From: Bordetella genomosp. 13
GTDB lineage: Bacteria; Pseudomonadota; Gammaproteobacteria; Burkholderiales; Burkholderiaceae_B
Reading direction: 5' to 3'
Length of the DNA stretch: 64,000 nucleotides
NCBI RefSeq assembly: GCF_007679965.1
Contig: NZ_VEHL01000001.1
Span: 434,001-498,000, forward strand
Both the position numbers and the translations under genes were made by a program. Under the pieces are notes generated by a model. That model saw only the letters and a program-made list of their open reading frames with translations, did not search any database and was not told the DNA's origin. Shown piece after piece: positions 9,634 through 18,556 of the stretch (its first letter is position 1; every line of letters begins with the position of its first letter).

Positions 9634-9987
9634 TTACTTCTTTTTCTTGCTGGTGGTGGTGCTTGCGGCAGGATGGCACTCGCCGTCGTTGAACGTCGGC
9701 TTGTCGAACGGTGTCAGGCCGGGAATCATGAATGCGGTGCACGAGAACTTGCGGCCGCGGGCCGTGGTGGCGTCGTAGCTGACCTTCTGGCCGCCCAGCG
9801 AATTCTTTTCGCCATACTGCACATTGGCGATCGTGATTTCATCCGATGAGGCCAGGCCCAGCGTTTTCGCCGTGGCGTTCTGCACCTCGATCATATTCAT
9901 CTGGGTCGTGCCGCACGCCGTCAGGGTCAGGCCCGCCGCGATAATGACGGCGGCATTTCGGATAAAGCTGTTCATTTTTCCAGGCAT
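9634..9987 (-). CDS. Small predicted lipoprotein with lysine-rich C-terminus
   Basis: 117 aa beginning MPGKMNSFIRNAAVIIAAGL, with a lipobox LTAC; the mature protein would start at Cys. The start at 9987 has GGAAAG five bases upstream; the second Met (9975) is an alternative. The mature part contains NATAKTLGLASSDEITIANV and a C-terminal TTTSKKKK tail. I do not recognise a named family. It is probably anchored in the cell envelope. Convergent with the TauE/SafE gene. Confidence 0.7.
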   Translation of the reverse strand: MPGKMNSFIRNAAVIIAAGLTLTACGTTQMNMIEVQNATAKTLGLASSDEITIANVQYGEKNSLGGQKVSYDATTARGRKFSCTAFMIPGLTPFDKPTFNDGECHPAASTTTSKKKK

Positions 9988-10167
9988 GGTCACTTTCCGT
10001 ATTGTGCGTGTTTTAAGGGGCGCATGGCGCGTCATCCAGGATGACGGCGGAAGTGTATACACAGAGCGGACTAATCACGCCGGATGAGCTTTACCAATGA
10101 GTGAGAAATTGTTGCGTAAATTCGCTAGATATTGCGATTGTGGGCAATAATTTTCTAATCCAGTAGC

Positions 10168-13100
10168 TCAGTCTGCAATCGACATCCAGGGCGAGCGCAC
10201 TGTCTCCCACGCCTGCCGCCAGGCCGGCAACTGCGCGCCGGGCATGGGCCTGCCATACAGATAACCCTGCAATTCGTCGCACCCGATCTGGCGCAGCGCC
10301 CGCGCTTCCTCTTCGCGCTCCACGCCTTCGGCCACCACCCGCAGTCCCAGTTCGTGCCCCAGTTCGATAATGGCCTTGACCACCGCCAGGTCCGCCGGCC
10401 CATGCAGCATGTCGCGTACGAATGTCTGGTCGACTTTCAATCGATCCAGCGGAAAACGATTCAGGTAACTCAGGCTGGAATAACCCGTGCCGAAATCGTC
10501 CAGCGACAGCGTCACGCCCAGCGCGCGGATATCCCGGATGGCTGCCAAGTAGCTTTCCGCGTGGCTCATCAGCACCGTCTCGGTAATCTCCAGTTCCAGC
10601 CATTGCGCCGCGATGCCATGCGTGCGCAGCGCGCCGCGCAGCGTGTCCAGCAGGCCGGGTTCGCGCAACTGGATGGCCGACAGGTTGATCGACGTGCGCA
10701 CCTCGGCGTGCCCCTGCGCTCGCCACGCCGCCATCTGCCGGCAGGCCTCGTCGATGACCCAGGCGCCGATCGGAATGATCAGGCGCGTCTCTTCCGCGAT
10801 GGGAATGAACTGCGAGGGCGCGACGGCGCCCAGCGTGGGCGAGGTCCAGCGCAACAGGCCTTCCACGCCGACCAGCTTGCCCGTGTCCGCGTCGATGCAG
10901 GGCTGGAACGCCAGTGCGAACTCGCGCTGCGCCACCGCGGTGCGCAGGCCGGCCTCGATGGCCAGCCGCTGGCGCGAGCGTTCGGCCATCTCCGGAGAGA
11001 AAGAGCGGACCGTATTGCGGCCCGCCGCCTTGGCCTGGTACATGGCCGCGTCCGCGTTCTGCATCAGCGTGTCGATGTCCAGGCCGTCGTCGGGATACAG
11101 CGCCACGCCCACGCTGCACGACACCTGCAGCGTCACGCCGCCGATCTCGTGCGGTTGGCGCACCAGCGGGATCAGGCGTTCGGCGATCAGGGCCTCGACG
11201 TCGGCACGGTCGGTCACGCCGTTCAGGATCACAGTGAACTCGTCGCCGCCCAGCCGGCTGACCGTGTCGCCGCTGCGCACCGCCTGCAGCAGGCGGCGCG
11301 AGATCGACTTCAGCAGCCCGTCGCCGATGTGGTGGCCCAGCGTATCGTTGATGTCCTTGAAGCGGTCCAGGTCGATGAAGAGCACCGCGCAACGCCGCGC
11401 GGCCTGCTCGCCGGCTTCCAGCGAGGCCGCCAGGCACTTGGTGAACAGCGCGCGGTTGGGCAACTGCGTCAGCACGTCGTGCTCGGCCAGGAAACGGATG
11501 CGCGCCTCGCTCTTCTTGCGGTCGGTGATGTCGATGATGGTGCAGATGTAGTGCGACACGCTGGCGTGCTTGTCGCGCACCGCGCTGAGCATCAGCCAGG
11601 CCGGATACTCGCGTCCATGGCGGCGCCGGATCTGTGCCTCGCCGCTCCAGGTGCTGGAGCGCTCCACGTATCCGGCCAGGTTCTCCATCGCCGGGCCGTG
11701 GCCCGATTCGGCCTGGATGAAGGCGGGCGCCTTGCCCAGCACGTCCGCCGTGCTGAAGCCGGTGGACCGGTAGAACGAGGCATTGGCGCTCACCAGCTTG
11801 CGGTCCTCGTCCAGGATCAGGATGGCCTCGGACGAAGCCTCGAACACCTTTGCCCACAGCTCCAGCCGCTGCTCCATCAGCTTGATCTGGTTGATCGGCG
11901 TGAATGCCGTCAGGATCGCGTCGCGGCCCTGGAAATCCAGGCGCCGCGCGGACAGCATGGCCCAGGTGGGCTCGTGTCCGGCCTTCCACAGCACCTCGAA
12001 TTCGTCGACGGCATCGTGATCCGACAGCTGCTGGAAGAAACGCGCCCGCACGGAGGAATCCATGCCGTGCATCCACGGGTCGGTGGTGCGTCCGCCCAGC
12101 CACGACAGCGCGGGCTGGTTGGCGTGCAGCACTTCGTGGCCGGGCACGGAGGTCACCATCATCGGCACGGGCGTGGCCTCGACCAGCGAGTGCTGCGCCG
12201 CGGACGCGCGCGCCGTGGCCGCCAGCTCCTTCTGCGCGTCGCGCTCGCGGTCCAGCTGTTCCAGCATCTCGTTGAAGCCGTGGACCAGCTGGCCGATCTC
12301 GTCCTGGCTGTTCCACGACGCCCGCTGCGTGTGGTCGCCCGTGCGGCGCACCTTGTCCATCACCCGCGCCAGATGGCGCAACGGGCTGGAGATCTGCTGC
12401 GCCACGAAGTACACCATGCACAGGATGCTGAACAGCAGGAACAGGGCGGTGCCCAGGTGCAGCCACATGCGCGAGTACAGCCCGCTGACGCGCTCGTGCA
12501 GCAGCGTGTCCAGCTGCGCGCCGGTGACGATCCAGGCCTCGTTCACCGCCCGCACCACCACGCGCTGCGTCGTGCTCGACGAGGCCAGCGCCAGCGCGCT
12601 GCGCGCCCCGCTGTCGGCGTCCAGTACGTCGTGCACGGATTCGCGGTAGGCATCCACGGCCGCCAGCAGGTGCCTGACGGTGGGTGCCAGCGCCTCGCCC
12701 AACTGGCGGTTGGCGGCGCCCGCCTCGGAGAAGTCCGAACGCAGTCCCTGCAGCACCGCGTCCAGCTGGCCTTCCAGCAGCAGGTACCGTGCGCGCACCG
12801 CCTCGCTGGAGGGCGCGGCCGCGTCGGTGCCGTTCAGTAGTTGCCCGACGCTGTCGACCGCGTCCAGCAGGGCGGGATAGCGCAGGATGGACAGCGACAT
12901 CGCGTAGTAGCTGTCCAGGTCCGGATCCAGGATCAGGTTGGACTGGTTGCCCACGCGCGTGATCAGCGCGCGGCAGGCATCCAGCGCCTGCGCCAGGGCT
13001 TCCTGGTCGGGTTGGGACAGGGCGGCGAGGCGATCCAGCTGGGCGCGCAGGCGTTCGTTGAGCTGCGCGCTTTCCATCCGGGCGCCGTACTGTTCCTCGG

Positions 13101-13374
13101 CTTGCCGCAAGCGCGCCTGCGTCTCGGCCAGCGTGACAGGCGAGACGGCATGCCCCGCGCCGGCCAGGGCCACGTCCACCAGCGCGTCGCGCACAATGGT
13201 GACGTAGGCACTGCCTAGGATCTCCTTGTCGGAGAAGTCGATGGACAGGTATTTCTCGTGGATCAGGATGCCGCTGATGTACACCACCGCGGTCAGGTCG
13301 AGCAGATAGATCAGCAGCAGCTTGCGGCCGACCCGTAGCCGCGCCAGCAGCCGGAAAAAGAAATTGCGCTTCAT
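10168..13374 (-). CDS. Membrane-bound GGDEF/EAL protein with HAMP and PAS domains
   Basis: 1068-aa c-di-GMP signalling protein. An N-terminal membrane helix (about 17-40), a long periplasmic helical sensor and a second helix near 300-325 lead to a HAMP segment (about 330-380). PAS-like regions follow (about 395-620). The GGDEF domain has an intact RLGGDEF motif (about residue 708). The EAL domain has EGL at about 835 and an intact DDFGTGYSS at about 958. Both catalytic signatures look complete, so diguanylate cyclase and phosphodiesterase activity are each possible; which dominates cannot be read from sequence. The periplasmic segment would sense an unknown signal. Monocistronic. Confidence 0.94.
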   Translation of the reverse strand: MKRNFFFRLLARLRVGRKLLLIYLLDLTAVVYISGILIHEKYLSIDFSDKEILGSAYVTIVRDALVDVALAGAGHAVSPVTLAETQARLRQAEEQYGARMESAQLNERLRAQLDRLAALSQPDQEALAQALDACRALITRVGNQSNLILDPDLDSYYAMSLSILRYPALLDAVDSVGQLLNGTDAAAPSSEAVRARYLLLEGQLDAVLQGLRSDFSEAGAANRQLGEALAPTVRHLLAAVDAYRESVHDVLDADSGARSALALASSSTTQRVVVRAVNEAWIVTGAQLDTLLHERVSGLYSRMWLHLGTALFLLFSILCMVYFVAQQISSPLRHLARVMDKVRRTGDHTQRASWNSQDEIGQLVHGFNEMLEQLDRERDAQKELAATARASAAQHSLVEATPVPMMVTSVPGHEVLHANQPALSWLGGRTTDPWMHGMDSSVRARFFQQLSDHDAVDEFEVLWKAGHEPTWAMLSARRLDFQGRDAILTAFTPINQIKLMEQRLELWAKVFEASSEAILILDEDRKLVSANASFYRSTGFSTADVLGKAPAFIQAESGHGPAMENLAGYVERSSTWSGEAQIRRRHGREYPAWLMLSAVRDKHASVSHYICTIIDITDRKKSEARIRFLAEHDVLTQLPNRALFTKCLAASLEAGEQAARRCAVLFIDLDRFKDINDTLGHHIGDGLLKSISRRLLQAVRSGDTVSRLGGDEFTVILNGVTDRADVEALIAERLIPLVRQPHEIGGVTLQVSCSVGVALYPDDGLDIDTLMQNADAAMYQAKAAGRNTVRSFSPEMAERSRQRLAIEAGLRTAVAQREFALAFQPCIDADTGKLVGVEGLLRWTSPTLGAVAPSQFIPIAEETRLIIPIGAWVIDEACRQMAAWRAQGHAEVRTSINLSAIQLREPGLLDTLRGALRTHGIAAQWLELEITETVLMSHAESYLAAIRDIRALGVTLSLDDFGTGYSSLSYLNRFPLDRLKVDQTFVRDMLHGPADLAVVKAIIELGHELGLRVVAEGVEREEEARALRQIGCDELQGYLYGRPMPGAQLPAWRQAWETVRSPWMSIAD

Positions 13375-13619
13375 GCTTCAGACAAACCGAGCCACGGACC
13401 ATCCTTCACGGACCTCCGCGTCTCTCCCCTGGGCTATACGGCCGCGCTATTCCCGTGCATTGATGGTGCGTAGGCGACCGATTTATACATTTTGTAATCT
13501 TCTGGTCTTATAGCGCACTCTGCGGCAAGCAGATAGAGGCGTTTTCCGCCATGTGGTGGCAGGGCGACGGCGCGAATGCGGGCGGGGGACCCTCTGGCAG
13601 CCGTGCCCGTCGTGACCGC

Positions 13620-14366
13620 CTAGTTTCCCTTCGCCCCGAACCACGCCAGCAATTCATCGCCGATCAACTGGGCATTCAAGTCCTCGTCGCTCATCGCCAC
13701 GAACTTGCGCAGGTCCGGAATGGCCACGAACGCCGTATTGCTGAACTGGTCGCCCAGGCTTTCCAGGAACGGGAAGCGCGAGCCCTGGTTGCTGACGCCC
13801 AGGAAGATGAAATACACCTTGTCCTGGCGGGCTTCCGACGCACGCAGCACGTCGATGGTGCGGGCCTTGTCGGAATTCTCGCCGTCGGTGGCGATGAAGA
13901 TCACCGAGCGCTTGCGCTGGCCCGCCGCGGTCTCGGCCTTCCTGCCCATCAGGCGGCCGAAGAAGCCGGGCTGCTTCGCCTGCGCCCAGCCGAAGTGCTC
14001 CAGCGTGCGTTCGATCAGGTACGAGTAGTCCGTGCCGCCATTCCAGCCCGGCACCTTGCCCGCGATGTTCCTGCGCACGTAGTCCTGGTAGTTCTGCGCG
14101 TTGACGTCGCCCACGTGATGCGCGTTGCGCTCGCCGTTCGAGAACGTGAAGACGTCGAGCTTGCGGTCGGGGTCGAAGGCCAGTCCCCACGGAATCAGCC
14201 GCGTCAGCAGCTCGCTGGTCGTGCCGTCCATGTGCTCGTCCTCGAACGAGCCGGACACGTCCAGCCCGAAACCGACTTCCAGCACCGGCGGCGTCACGAT
14301 GCCGGCCTTCTCCAGGCTCAGCACCAGCGACTTGGCGGATTTCTCAAGATTCAGGGCAAGGGCCAT
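13620..14366 (-). CDS. VWA-domain protein of the tellurite/stress (Ter) type
   Basis: 248 aa. The von Willebrand A fold has a metal-ion site: DVSGS near residue 35, the Thr in GGTDYSYL, and ATDGENSD. It resembles the VWA proteins that accompany TerD/TelA genes. Proposed role: a cytoplasmic metal-dependent partner of the Ter proteins in an envelope or phage stress response; this is inference from context. It is the last gene of a four-gene operon; its ATG directly abuts the stop of the upstream gene (14367-14369). Confidence 0.82.
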   Translation of the reverse strand: MALALNLEKSAKSLVLSLEKAGIVTPPVLEVGFGLDVSGSFEDEHMDGTTSELLTRLIPWGLAFDPDRKLDVFTFSNGERNAHHVGDVNAQNYQDYVRRNIAGKVPGWNGGTDYSYLIERTLEHFGWAQAKQPGFFGRLMGRKAETAAGQRKRSVIFIATDGENSDKARTIDVLRASEARQDKVYFIFLGVSNQGSRFPFLESLGDQFSNTAFVAIPDLRKFVAMSDEDLNAQLIGDELLAWFGAKGN

Positions 14367-15407
14367 CTACAGCTTCCGTTGAATGAATTGAACGAGGACA
14401 TCCAGCTTCTCCCGCGCCAGGAAGCGCTGAGTCTCGCTGGGCTTTGCCGCCAGCGCAGCCATCTGGCTGTACACGGCCGTCAGTTGCAGCAGCACGCCGT
14501 CCTGCACCAGCGCCATCAGTTCCCGGATGCGCTGCTGGTCGAGTTCCAGCGCCTGCCGTTGCTCCACCGCCAGGGCCTGCGAGGTGGAAAGCGAGATCGC
14601 GCGCGGCGCCAGCAACTGGCCGATGCGCTCGCCCTGGGTGTCGGCCAGGTACTCGGCCGCCATCGCCCTGGCCTGGATGGCGGCTTCGCTGGCCTTGCCG
14701 CGGGCGTCCAGCGCTTCCATGTCGGCCAGCACGCCGCGCAGGCCGCGGGCGGCCTGGGACAACAGCGTTTCCAGGTCGCGCACCTCGGGATGCACGTCGG
14801 CCCACACGCGCGTGGCCGAACGCTTCAGGAAGCCGCCGGACAGCGACTCCAGCACGTCCGCCAGCAGTTCTTGCAGGCGTCGCAGATGCTGCGTGACGGC
14901 GCGCACGGTGGTGGCTTCCATCAGCGCCAGCCGCTGCTTCACCAGCGTGGCCAGCTCCTGTTGTGCGTCCAGGCCGAAGGCCAGCCAGGCGTCCGTCGAC
15001 ATGGTCTGCGGGCTGACGCCCAGCAGCACGCCGCGCACGCGTTCCATCAGCGCGAGGTCGTAGCCGGGGAAGTGCATGGCCAGCGTGGCGGGGTCGACGT
15101 CGATGGGCGTGAGGCGCGTGCCGGGCAGGGCAGTCGCCAGCGGCGCCGCGACGGGCGTGGGGCGTTCGATGGGCGTGCCCGCCGGCATGGCGGTGGGTTT
15201 GATGCGTGTCGCGGCCAGGGTGAGCGGGGCCGGGGACTGCATGACGGTGGCGGGCAGGATTGTCGCGCCAGGCCGCGCGGGCGATGCGGACGACGCGGCG
15301 GGAACATCCGGCTGCGCGCCCGGCTTATCGAGACGTGTCGGTTCGAGCCGGGCCGCGGCGTCGCCGATGACGGTCGGTTTGATGCCCACGGTCCGCTGTC
15401 GCCGCAA
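14367..15407 (-). CDS. Unrecognised helical protein of the TelA/TerD operon
   Basis: About 346 aa with no family I can name. Residues 1-110 are Ala/Pro/Thr-rich and probably disordered. The rest is rich in Leu, Ala and Gln and predicted mostly helical (QELATLVKQRLALMEATTVR; TQRFLAREKLDVLVQFIQRK at the end), resembling the helical style of TelA. The frame opens with a TTG at 15407 directly after the TerD stop, which suggests translational coupling; a GTG at 15389 is an alternative start. It abuts genes on both sides with no spacer, so it is very likely a dedicated partner of TerD, TelA and the VWA protein. Confidence 0.72.
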   Translation of the reverse strand: MRRQRTVGIKPTVIGDAAARLEPTRLDKPGAQPDVPAASSASPARPGATILPATVMQSPAPLTLAATRIKPTAMPAGTPIERPTPVAAPLATALPGTRLTPIDVDPATLAMHFPGYDLALMERVRGVLLGVSPQTMSTDAWLAFGLDAQQELATLVKQRLALMEATTVRAVTQHLRRLQELLADVLESLSGGFLKRSATRVWADVHPEVRDLETLLSQAARGLRGVLADMEALDARGKASEAAIQARAMAAEYLADTQGERIGQLLAPRAISLSTSQALAVEQRQALELDQQRIRELMALVQDGVLLQLTAVYSQMAALAAKPSETQRFLAREKLDVLVQFIQRKL

Positions 15408-16046
15408 TTACGAGAAGTGCGCCAGCACCTGATTGAAGTCGCCGTTGAAACCCACGCCGACCATCGAGAACGACGAGCCGTTCGCGTCGATCATGATCGA
15501 GCCCATCTGCACGCCCACGAACTGCGCGAAGTCGCTGGCCAGCGAGATGTTCAGCAGCTCGCGGCCCTCGGCGTTTTCGACGATGACGCGCGCGTTGACC
15601 ACGTCGCGGAAAGTCTTGGTCGAGGTCTGCGGATGGATCATCGCCACCAGCGGGATCTCGATGGCGCCGCCGGCGGGCGGCGACAGGCGGTCGGGCTGGA
15701 TGGCGACCCATTCGTCGTCGCCTTCGGCATGGCCGTCGGTGGCGTCGGGGCTGTGCACCAGCGCGCCGCCATGTACCTGGAACGTGCCGTCGGTGTTTTT
15801 CGGCAGCGTGCCCACCGTCTGGCCGCGCAGCGTGCGCTGCACGTTGTAAGTGGACAGGATGTCTTCCATCGAAGACACCTTGGCCCCGCCCGAGCCTGTA
15901 TTCACCGCGACCAGCGCATGCAGGTCCAGGTCGGCGTCGCCGTCCCACGACAGGCGCACCTTGAAGCGCTCGCCCTTGCTCAGGTTCAGGGACAGCTTCT
16001 GCGCGACGTCGTTGGGCTTGCTCAGGTTCAGTTGCAGCTTTTGCAT
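15408..16046 (-). CDS. TerD-family protein
   Basis: 212 aa. It starts with a TerD-like double repeat (LQLNLSK and LSLNLSKGERFKVRLSWD), then DADLDLHALVAV. The later block VNARVIVENAEGRELLNISL and the FSMVGVGFNGDFN ending fit the TerD calcium-binding beta-sandwich. The Asp-rich DGDADLD segment is a likely calcium site. These cytoplasmic proteins take part in tellurite resistance, colicin/phage tolerance and general stress. Second gene of the telA operon, 33 bases after telA. Confidence 0.9.
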   Translation of the reverse strand: MQKLQLNLSKPNDVAQKLSLNLSKGERFKVRLSWDGDADLDLHALVAVNTGSGGAKVSSMEDILSTYNVQRTLRGQTVGTLPKNTDGTFQVHGGALVHSPDATDGHAEGDDEWVAIQPDRLSPPAGGAIEIPLVAMIHPQTSTKTFRDVVNARVIVENAEGRELLNISLASDFAQFVGVQMGSIMIDANGSSFSMVGVGFNGDFNQVLAHFS

Positions 16047-16079
16047 GGACTTCCTCGTGTTGCGGTCGGGGGATTGGGA

Positions 16080-17288
16080 TCAGCGGGCCAGCGGGGCGCC
16101 GGGCTGGATCTGCTGGCCCAGGGACAGCAGGTCCTGGCGCACCTGCGACATGGCCTGGCGCGCCTCGTCGAACTTGGCCCGGTTGGCCTGGCGGGCCTGC
16201 TGCACCAGCGTGTGCAGCGCCTGCGTGTCGGCCACCACGCGCTTCAGGTTGTTGGCCTGTTCCAGGCGGTTGTCGCCCGGCGCCGTGGCGGCGCTGGACA
16301 CCACCGCGTTCATCAGCTTGGCGCGCGCCTCCTGCAGCTGGTTGTCCAGGTTGGCATTGGCCTGGCCCAGGCGCTGCACGTTGCGCACCAGGTTCGCGCC
16401 GTGGATGGCCAGCAGCGTCATGCGAATGCTGGCGAAGCGGTCGCCCATGGTCACGGCCAGCTCCTGCATCGTGGAGATGCCGGCGTTCTGGATCTGGCGG
16501 ATCACCAGCTGTTCGGCCGGCAGCCGCGTCATCATGGCCTCGCGGCTCAACGCGTTCGATTCCAGGGCCTGCAGCTTGTCCTGGATGTCCTGCTGGGCCA
16601 TCGTGTCGTCCTGCGCGGCGGCCAGCAGCGCCGGCGCTTGGGCCTGGGCCTTCAGCAACGCATTGTGCAGGAACAGCACTTCCACGGCGAACGTGTTGAA
16701 GGCCTCGCGGTACTGGTTCTTGATGGCCTCCATCGCCTGCACCTCGGCGGACAGGCGCTGCATCTCGGCCTTGAGCGTGCGCTCGCGGTCCTGCACCAGG
16801 TCCGACAGCGACTTGGATTTGTTGCGGGCGATGCGGCCCAGTTCTTCGTAGGCGACGTCCAGGCCGCGCTGCAGCGCCTTCTTGCTGAACAGGCCCAGGA
16901 AGCGATGCCACAGGCTGGGTTTGGCCGCGAGGATCTGCTCGGCCAGTTCGCCGATGCGTTCCTTGGCGATCTCTTCCGACAGCGTGTCGACCAGTTGGAA
17001 CAGCTGCGGATTCTCGGCCTTGTTGACCCGGTCCAGGAAGCCGTCCAGCGTGCGGTTCAACGCATGGGTTGGCTCCTGGCCGAGCAGCGCGAGGTCCTGC
17101 AGGCGCGCGGCCGCGAAATCGAATTCGTCGACGCGGCGCTGGATGGCGGTCAGTTGATCCGCGGGCAGGGCAAGCGGGAAATTCTGCGGGAACTGCAGTC
17201 CGGATTGCGTGTCCGGCGCGGATGCGGCAACGGGATCCGCACCGAAATTCGCGCCCAGGATGGTGGGCGTGATGGTGGTCGCGTTCAT
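16080..17288 (-). CDS. Toxic-anion resistance protein TelA family
   Basis: 402 aa, long helical coiled-coil protein of the TelA/KlaA family: AKPSLWHRFLGLFSKK near residue 125, the heptad-rich centre, and the conserved RLPAEQLVIRQIQNAG and LLAIHGANLVRNVQRLG blocks. TelA proteins were first linked to tellurite resistance and commonly co-occur with TerD. First gene of a four-gene minus-strand operon (telA, terD family, unrecognised, VWA). AAGGA precedes the ATG. The mechanism of the family is not settled. Confidence 0.92.
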   Translation of the reverse strand: MNATTITPTILGANFGADPVAASAPDTQSGLQFPQNFPLALPADQLTAIQRRVDEFDFAAARLQDLALLGQEPTHALNRTLDGFLDRVNKAENPQLFQLVDTLSEEIAKERIGELAEQILAAKPSLWHRFLGLFSKKALQRGLDVAYEELGRIARNKSKSLSDLVQDRERTLKAEMQRLSAEVQAMEAIKNQYREAFNTFAVEVLFLHNALLKAQAQAPALLAAAQDDTMAQQDIQDKLQALESNALSREAMMTRLPAEQLVIRQIQNAGISTMQELAVTMGDRFASIRMTLLAIHGANLVRNVQRLGQANANLDNQLQEARAKLMNAVVSSAATAPGDNRLEQANNLKRVVADTQALHTLVQQARQANRAKFDEARQAMSQVRQDLLSLGQQIQPGAPLAR

Positions 17289-17435
17289 ACCGAAAGATCC
17301 TTTGGCTACGTATTTTTCTTACTGGAAGTTGAATTCGATGCCGCTCAATCGCGTGTCCGCGAAGAGGTAGATGTTTATCACAGAGTGCGGTGGGCAGCGT
17401 GCGCGCGGCGACGCGAAAGCGTGACGACGTCAAAT

Positions 17436-17476
17436 ACAGAGCCCGCGGTCGCGAGACCCGCGGGCTCTGTGTTTTT
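17436..17476. terminator. Strong intrinsic terminator hairpin
   Basis: Perfect 13-bp stem (ACAGAGCCCGCGG with CCGCGGGCTCTGT) and a 9-base loop. T5 follows on the plus strand (17472-17476). It lies 34 bases after the stop of the minus-strand 68-aa gene and so separates it from the telA operon, although the U-run fits plus-strand transcription better. Confidence 0.75.
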
Positions 17477-17504
17477 CATCAGGCACGCGGCCTGACGTGG
17501 CAGC

Positions 17505-17711
17505 TCATTCGCTGATATGCGTGGCCTTCACCGAAGCCGGATCGATGCCGCCGTTTTTCAAGCGGGTGTTCTGGTCCTGGCCGGCCACCGCAGGCAGCCC
17601 CAGCTTGTTCGCCAGCTCCTGCTTGGCCTGCTCGCCGTCGCCGATGTCGCCATTGACCAGGGCCACGCCCTGGTCGCCGTCCAGTTGGGAATACGAGATC
17701 TGGGTCTTCAT
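17505..17711 (-). CDS. Small acidic hypothetical protein (68 aa)
   Basis: Starts MKTQISYSQLDGDQGVALVN at ATG 17711 with AGGAGG five bases upstream; the GTG six bases earlier overlaps that site and is unlikely. It contains EQAKQELANKLGLPAVAG and ends THISE. No domain recognised and no membrane segment. The excellent ribosome site and its own downstream terminator argue that it is a real, separately transcribed gene. It is divergent from the GFA-domain gene. Confidence 0.65.
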   Translation of the reverse strand: MKTQISYSQLDGDQGVALVNGDIGDGEQAKQELANKLGLPAVAGQDQNTRLKNGGIDPASVKATHISE

Positions 17712-17936
17712 CGTCACCTCCTTCAGGGTAAGCGTTGCGATGCTTTACCGTAGCACCGCCACGGACCGCAGAGTTCTACCGATTGCTTCCTTGAACGACA
17801 GCGTATGCGCGCCACGGCATTTTTCCCGCCGATTTGCCGTGTTTCGTATCCGTCCGTGGGCTGGATACAGTACTACACACAAGCCGTCGCCCACGGCGCT
17901 ATAACCCGCTGGCCGATCACACAAAAGGAGCGATGA

Positions 17937-18308
17937 ATGGCGAGCGATACGTACCTGGGTTCCTGCCACTGCGGCAGCATCCGTTTCGAGGTGAGCACCC
18001 CGCTGGCGCCCGCGACCCGCTGCAATTGCAGCCTGTGCAGGCGCAAGGGCGCGTTGATGTCGCCGGCGTTTCCGGCCGAGTCGCTGCGTATCCTGTCGGG
18101 CGAGGATGCGCTGACGCTGTACCAGTTCAATACGCGCGTGGCCCGGCATTATTTCTGCCGCCACTGCGGCATCTATCCGTTTCACCAGACGCGCAAGGAC
18201 GCGGCCTTGTGGCGCGTCAACCTGGGCTGCCTGGAAGGCGTGGATGCCTATGCCCTGCCGTCGGACCTGGCCGATGGCGCCAGCCTGTCGGTCTTGGAGG
18301 ACGCATGA
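17937..18308 (+). CDS. GFA (CENP-V type) zinc-binding domain protein
   Basis: 123 aa with the two-zinc pattern of the GFA fold: CHCGSIRFEV near residue 10, CNCSLCRRKGA near 29, and FCRHCGIYPFHQTR near 73. The family includes glutathione-dependent formaldehyde-activating enzymes, but most members have unknown substrates. ATG 17937 follows AAAGGAG. Confidence 0.88.
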   Translation: MASDTYLGSCHCGSIRFEVSTPLAPATRCNCSLCRRKGALMSPAFPAESLRILSGEDALTLYQFNTRVARHYFCRHCGIYPFHQTRKDAALWRVNLGCLEGVDAYALPSDLADGASLSVLEDA

Positions 18309-18556
18309 CTTCGCCGGGCTGCTCCAATGGCGAACCCCGGCGTGCGCGGCACGAAGCGGCGCCAGTAAAACGACTGCTGGCGGTTCTCGCGCTGCTGGCC
18401 GGTGGATTCAGTGCCGAACTGGCGCATCCCACGCAATGCAATCTGCTGGCGCGCGACGGGCACGTGCGGCCGGAACGGGACGGGCGGCGCAGGCGCGGCG
18501 ATTGACCCGGCGCGGCCGGGCCGCGCGAGTCGAAGGCGCTTCCGCCGCGATGACTT

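Noticed and set aside
10354..12840. 828-aa plus-strand frame opposite the GGDEF/EAL gene
   Set aside because: Shadow of a high-GC coding strand; no motif.
13551..17495. 1314-aa plus-strand frame across the telA operon
   Set aside because: It runs opposite four well-supported genes and shows the same His/Gln/Arg-rich shadow composition.
18305..18505. 66-codon frame starting ATGA at the GFA gene stop, with a short hydrophobic stretch
   Set aside because: The coupling overlap is attractive, but the Arg-rich tail, lack of family and weak membrane segment make it more likely chance.
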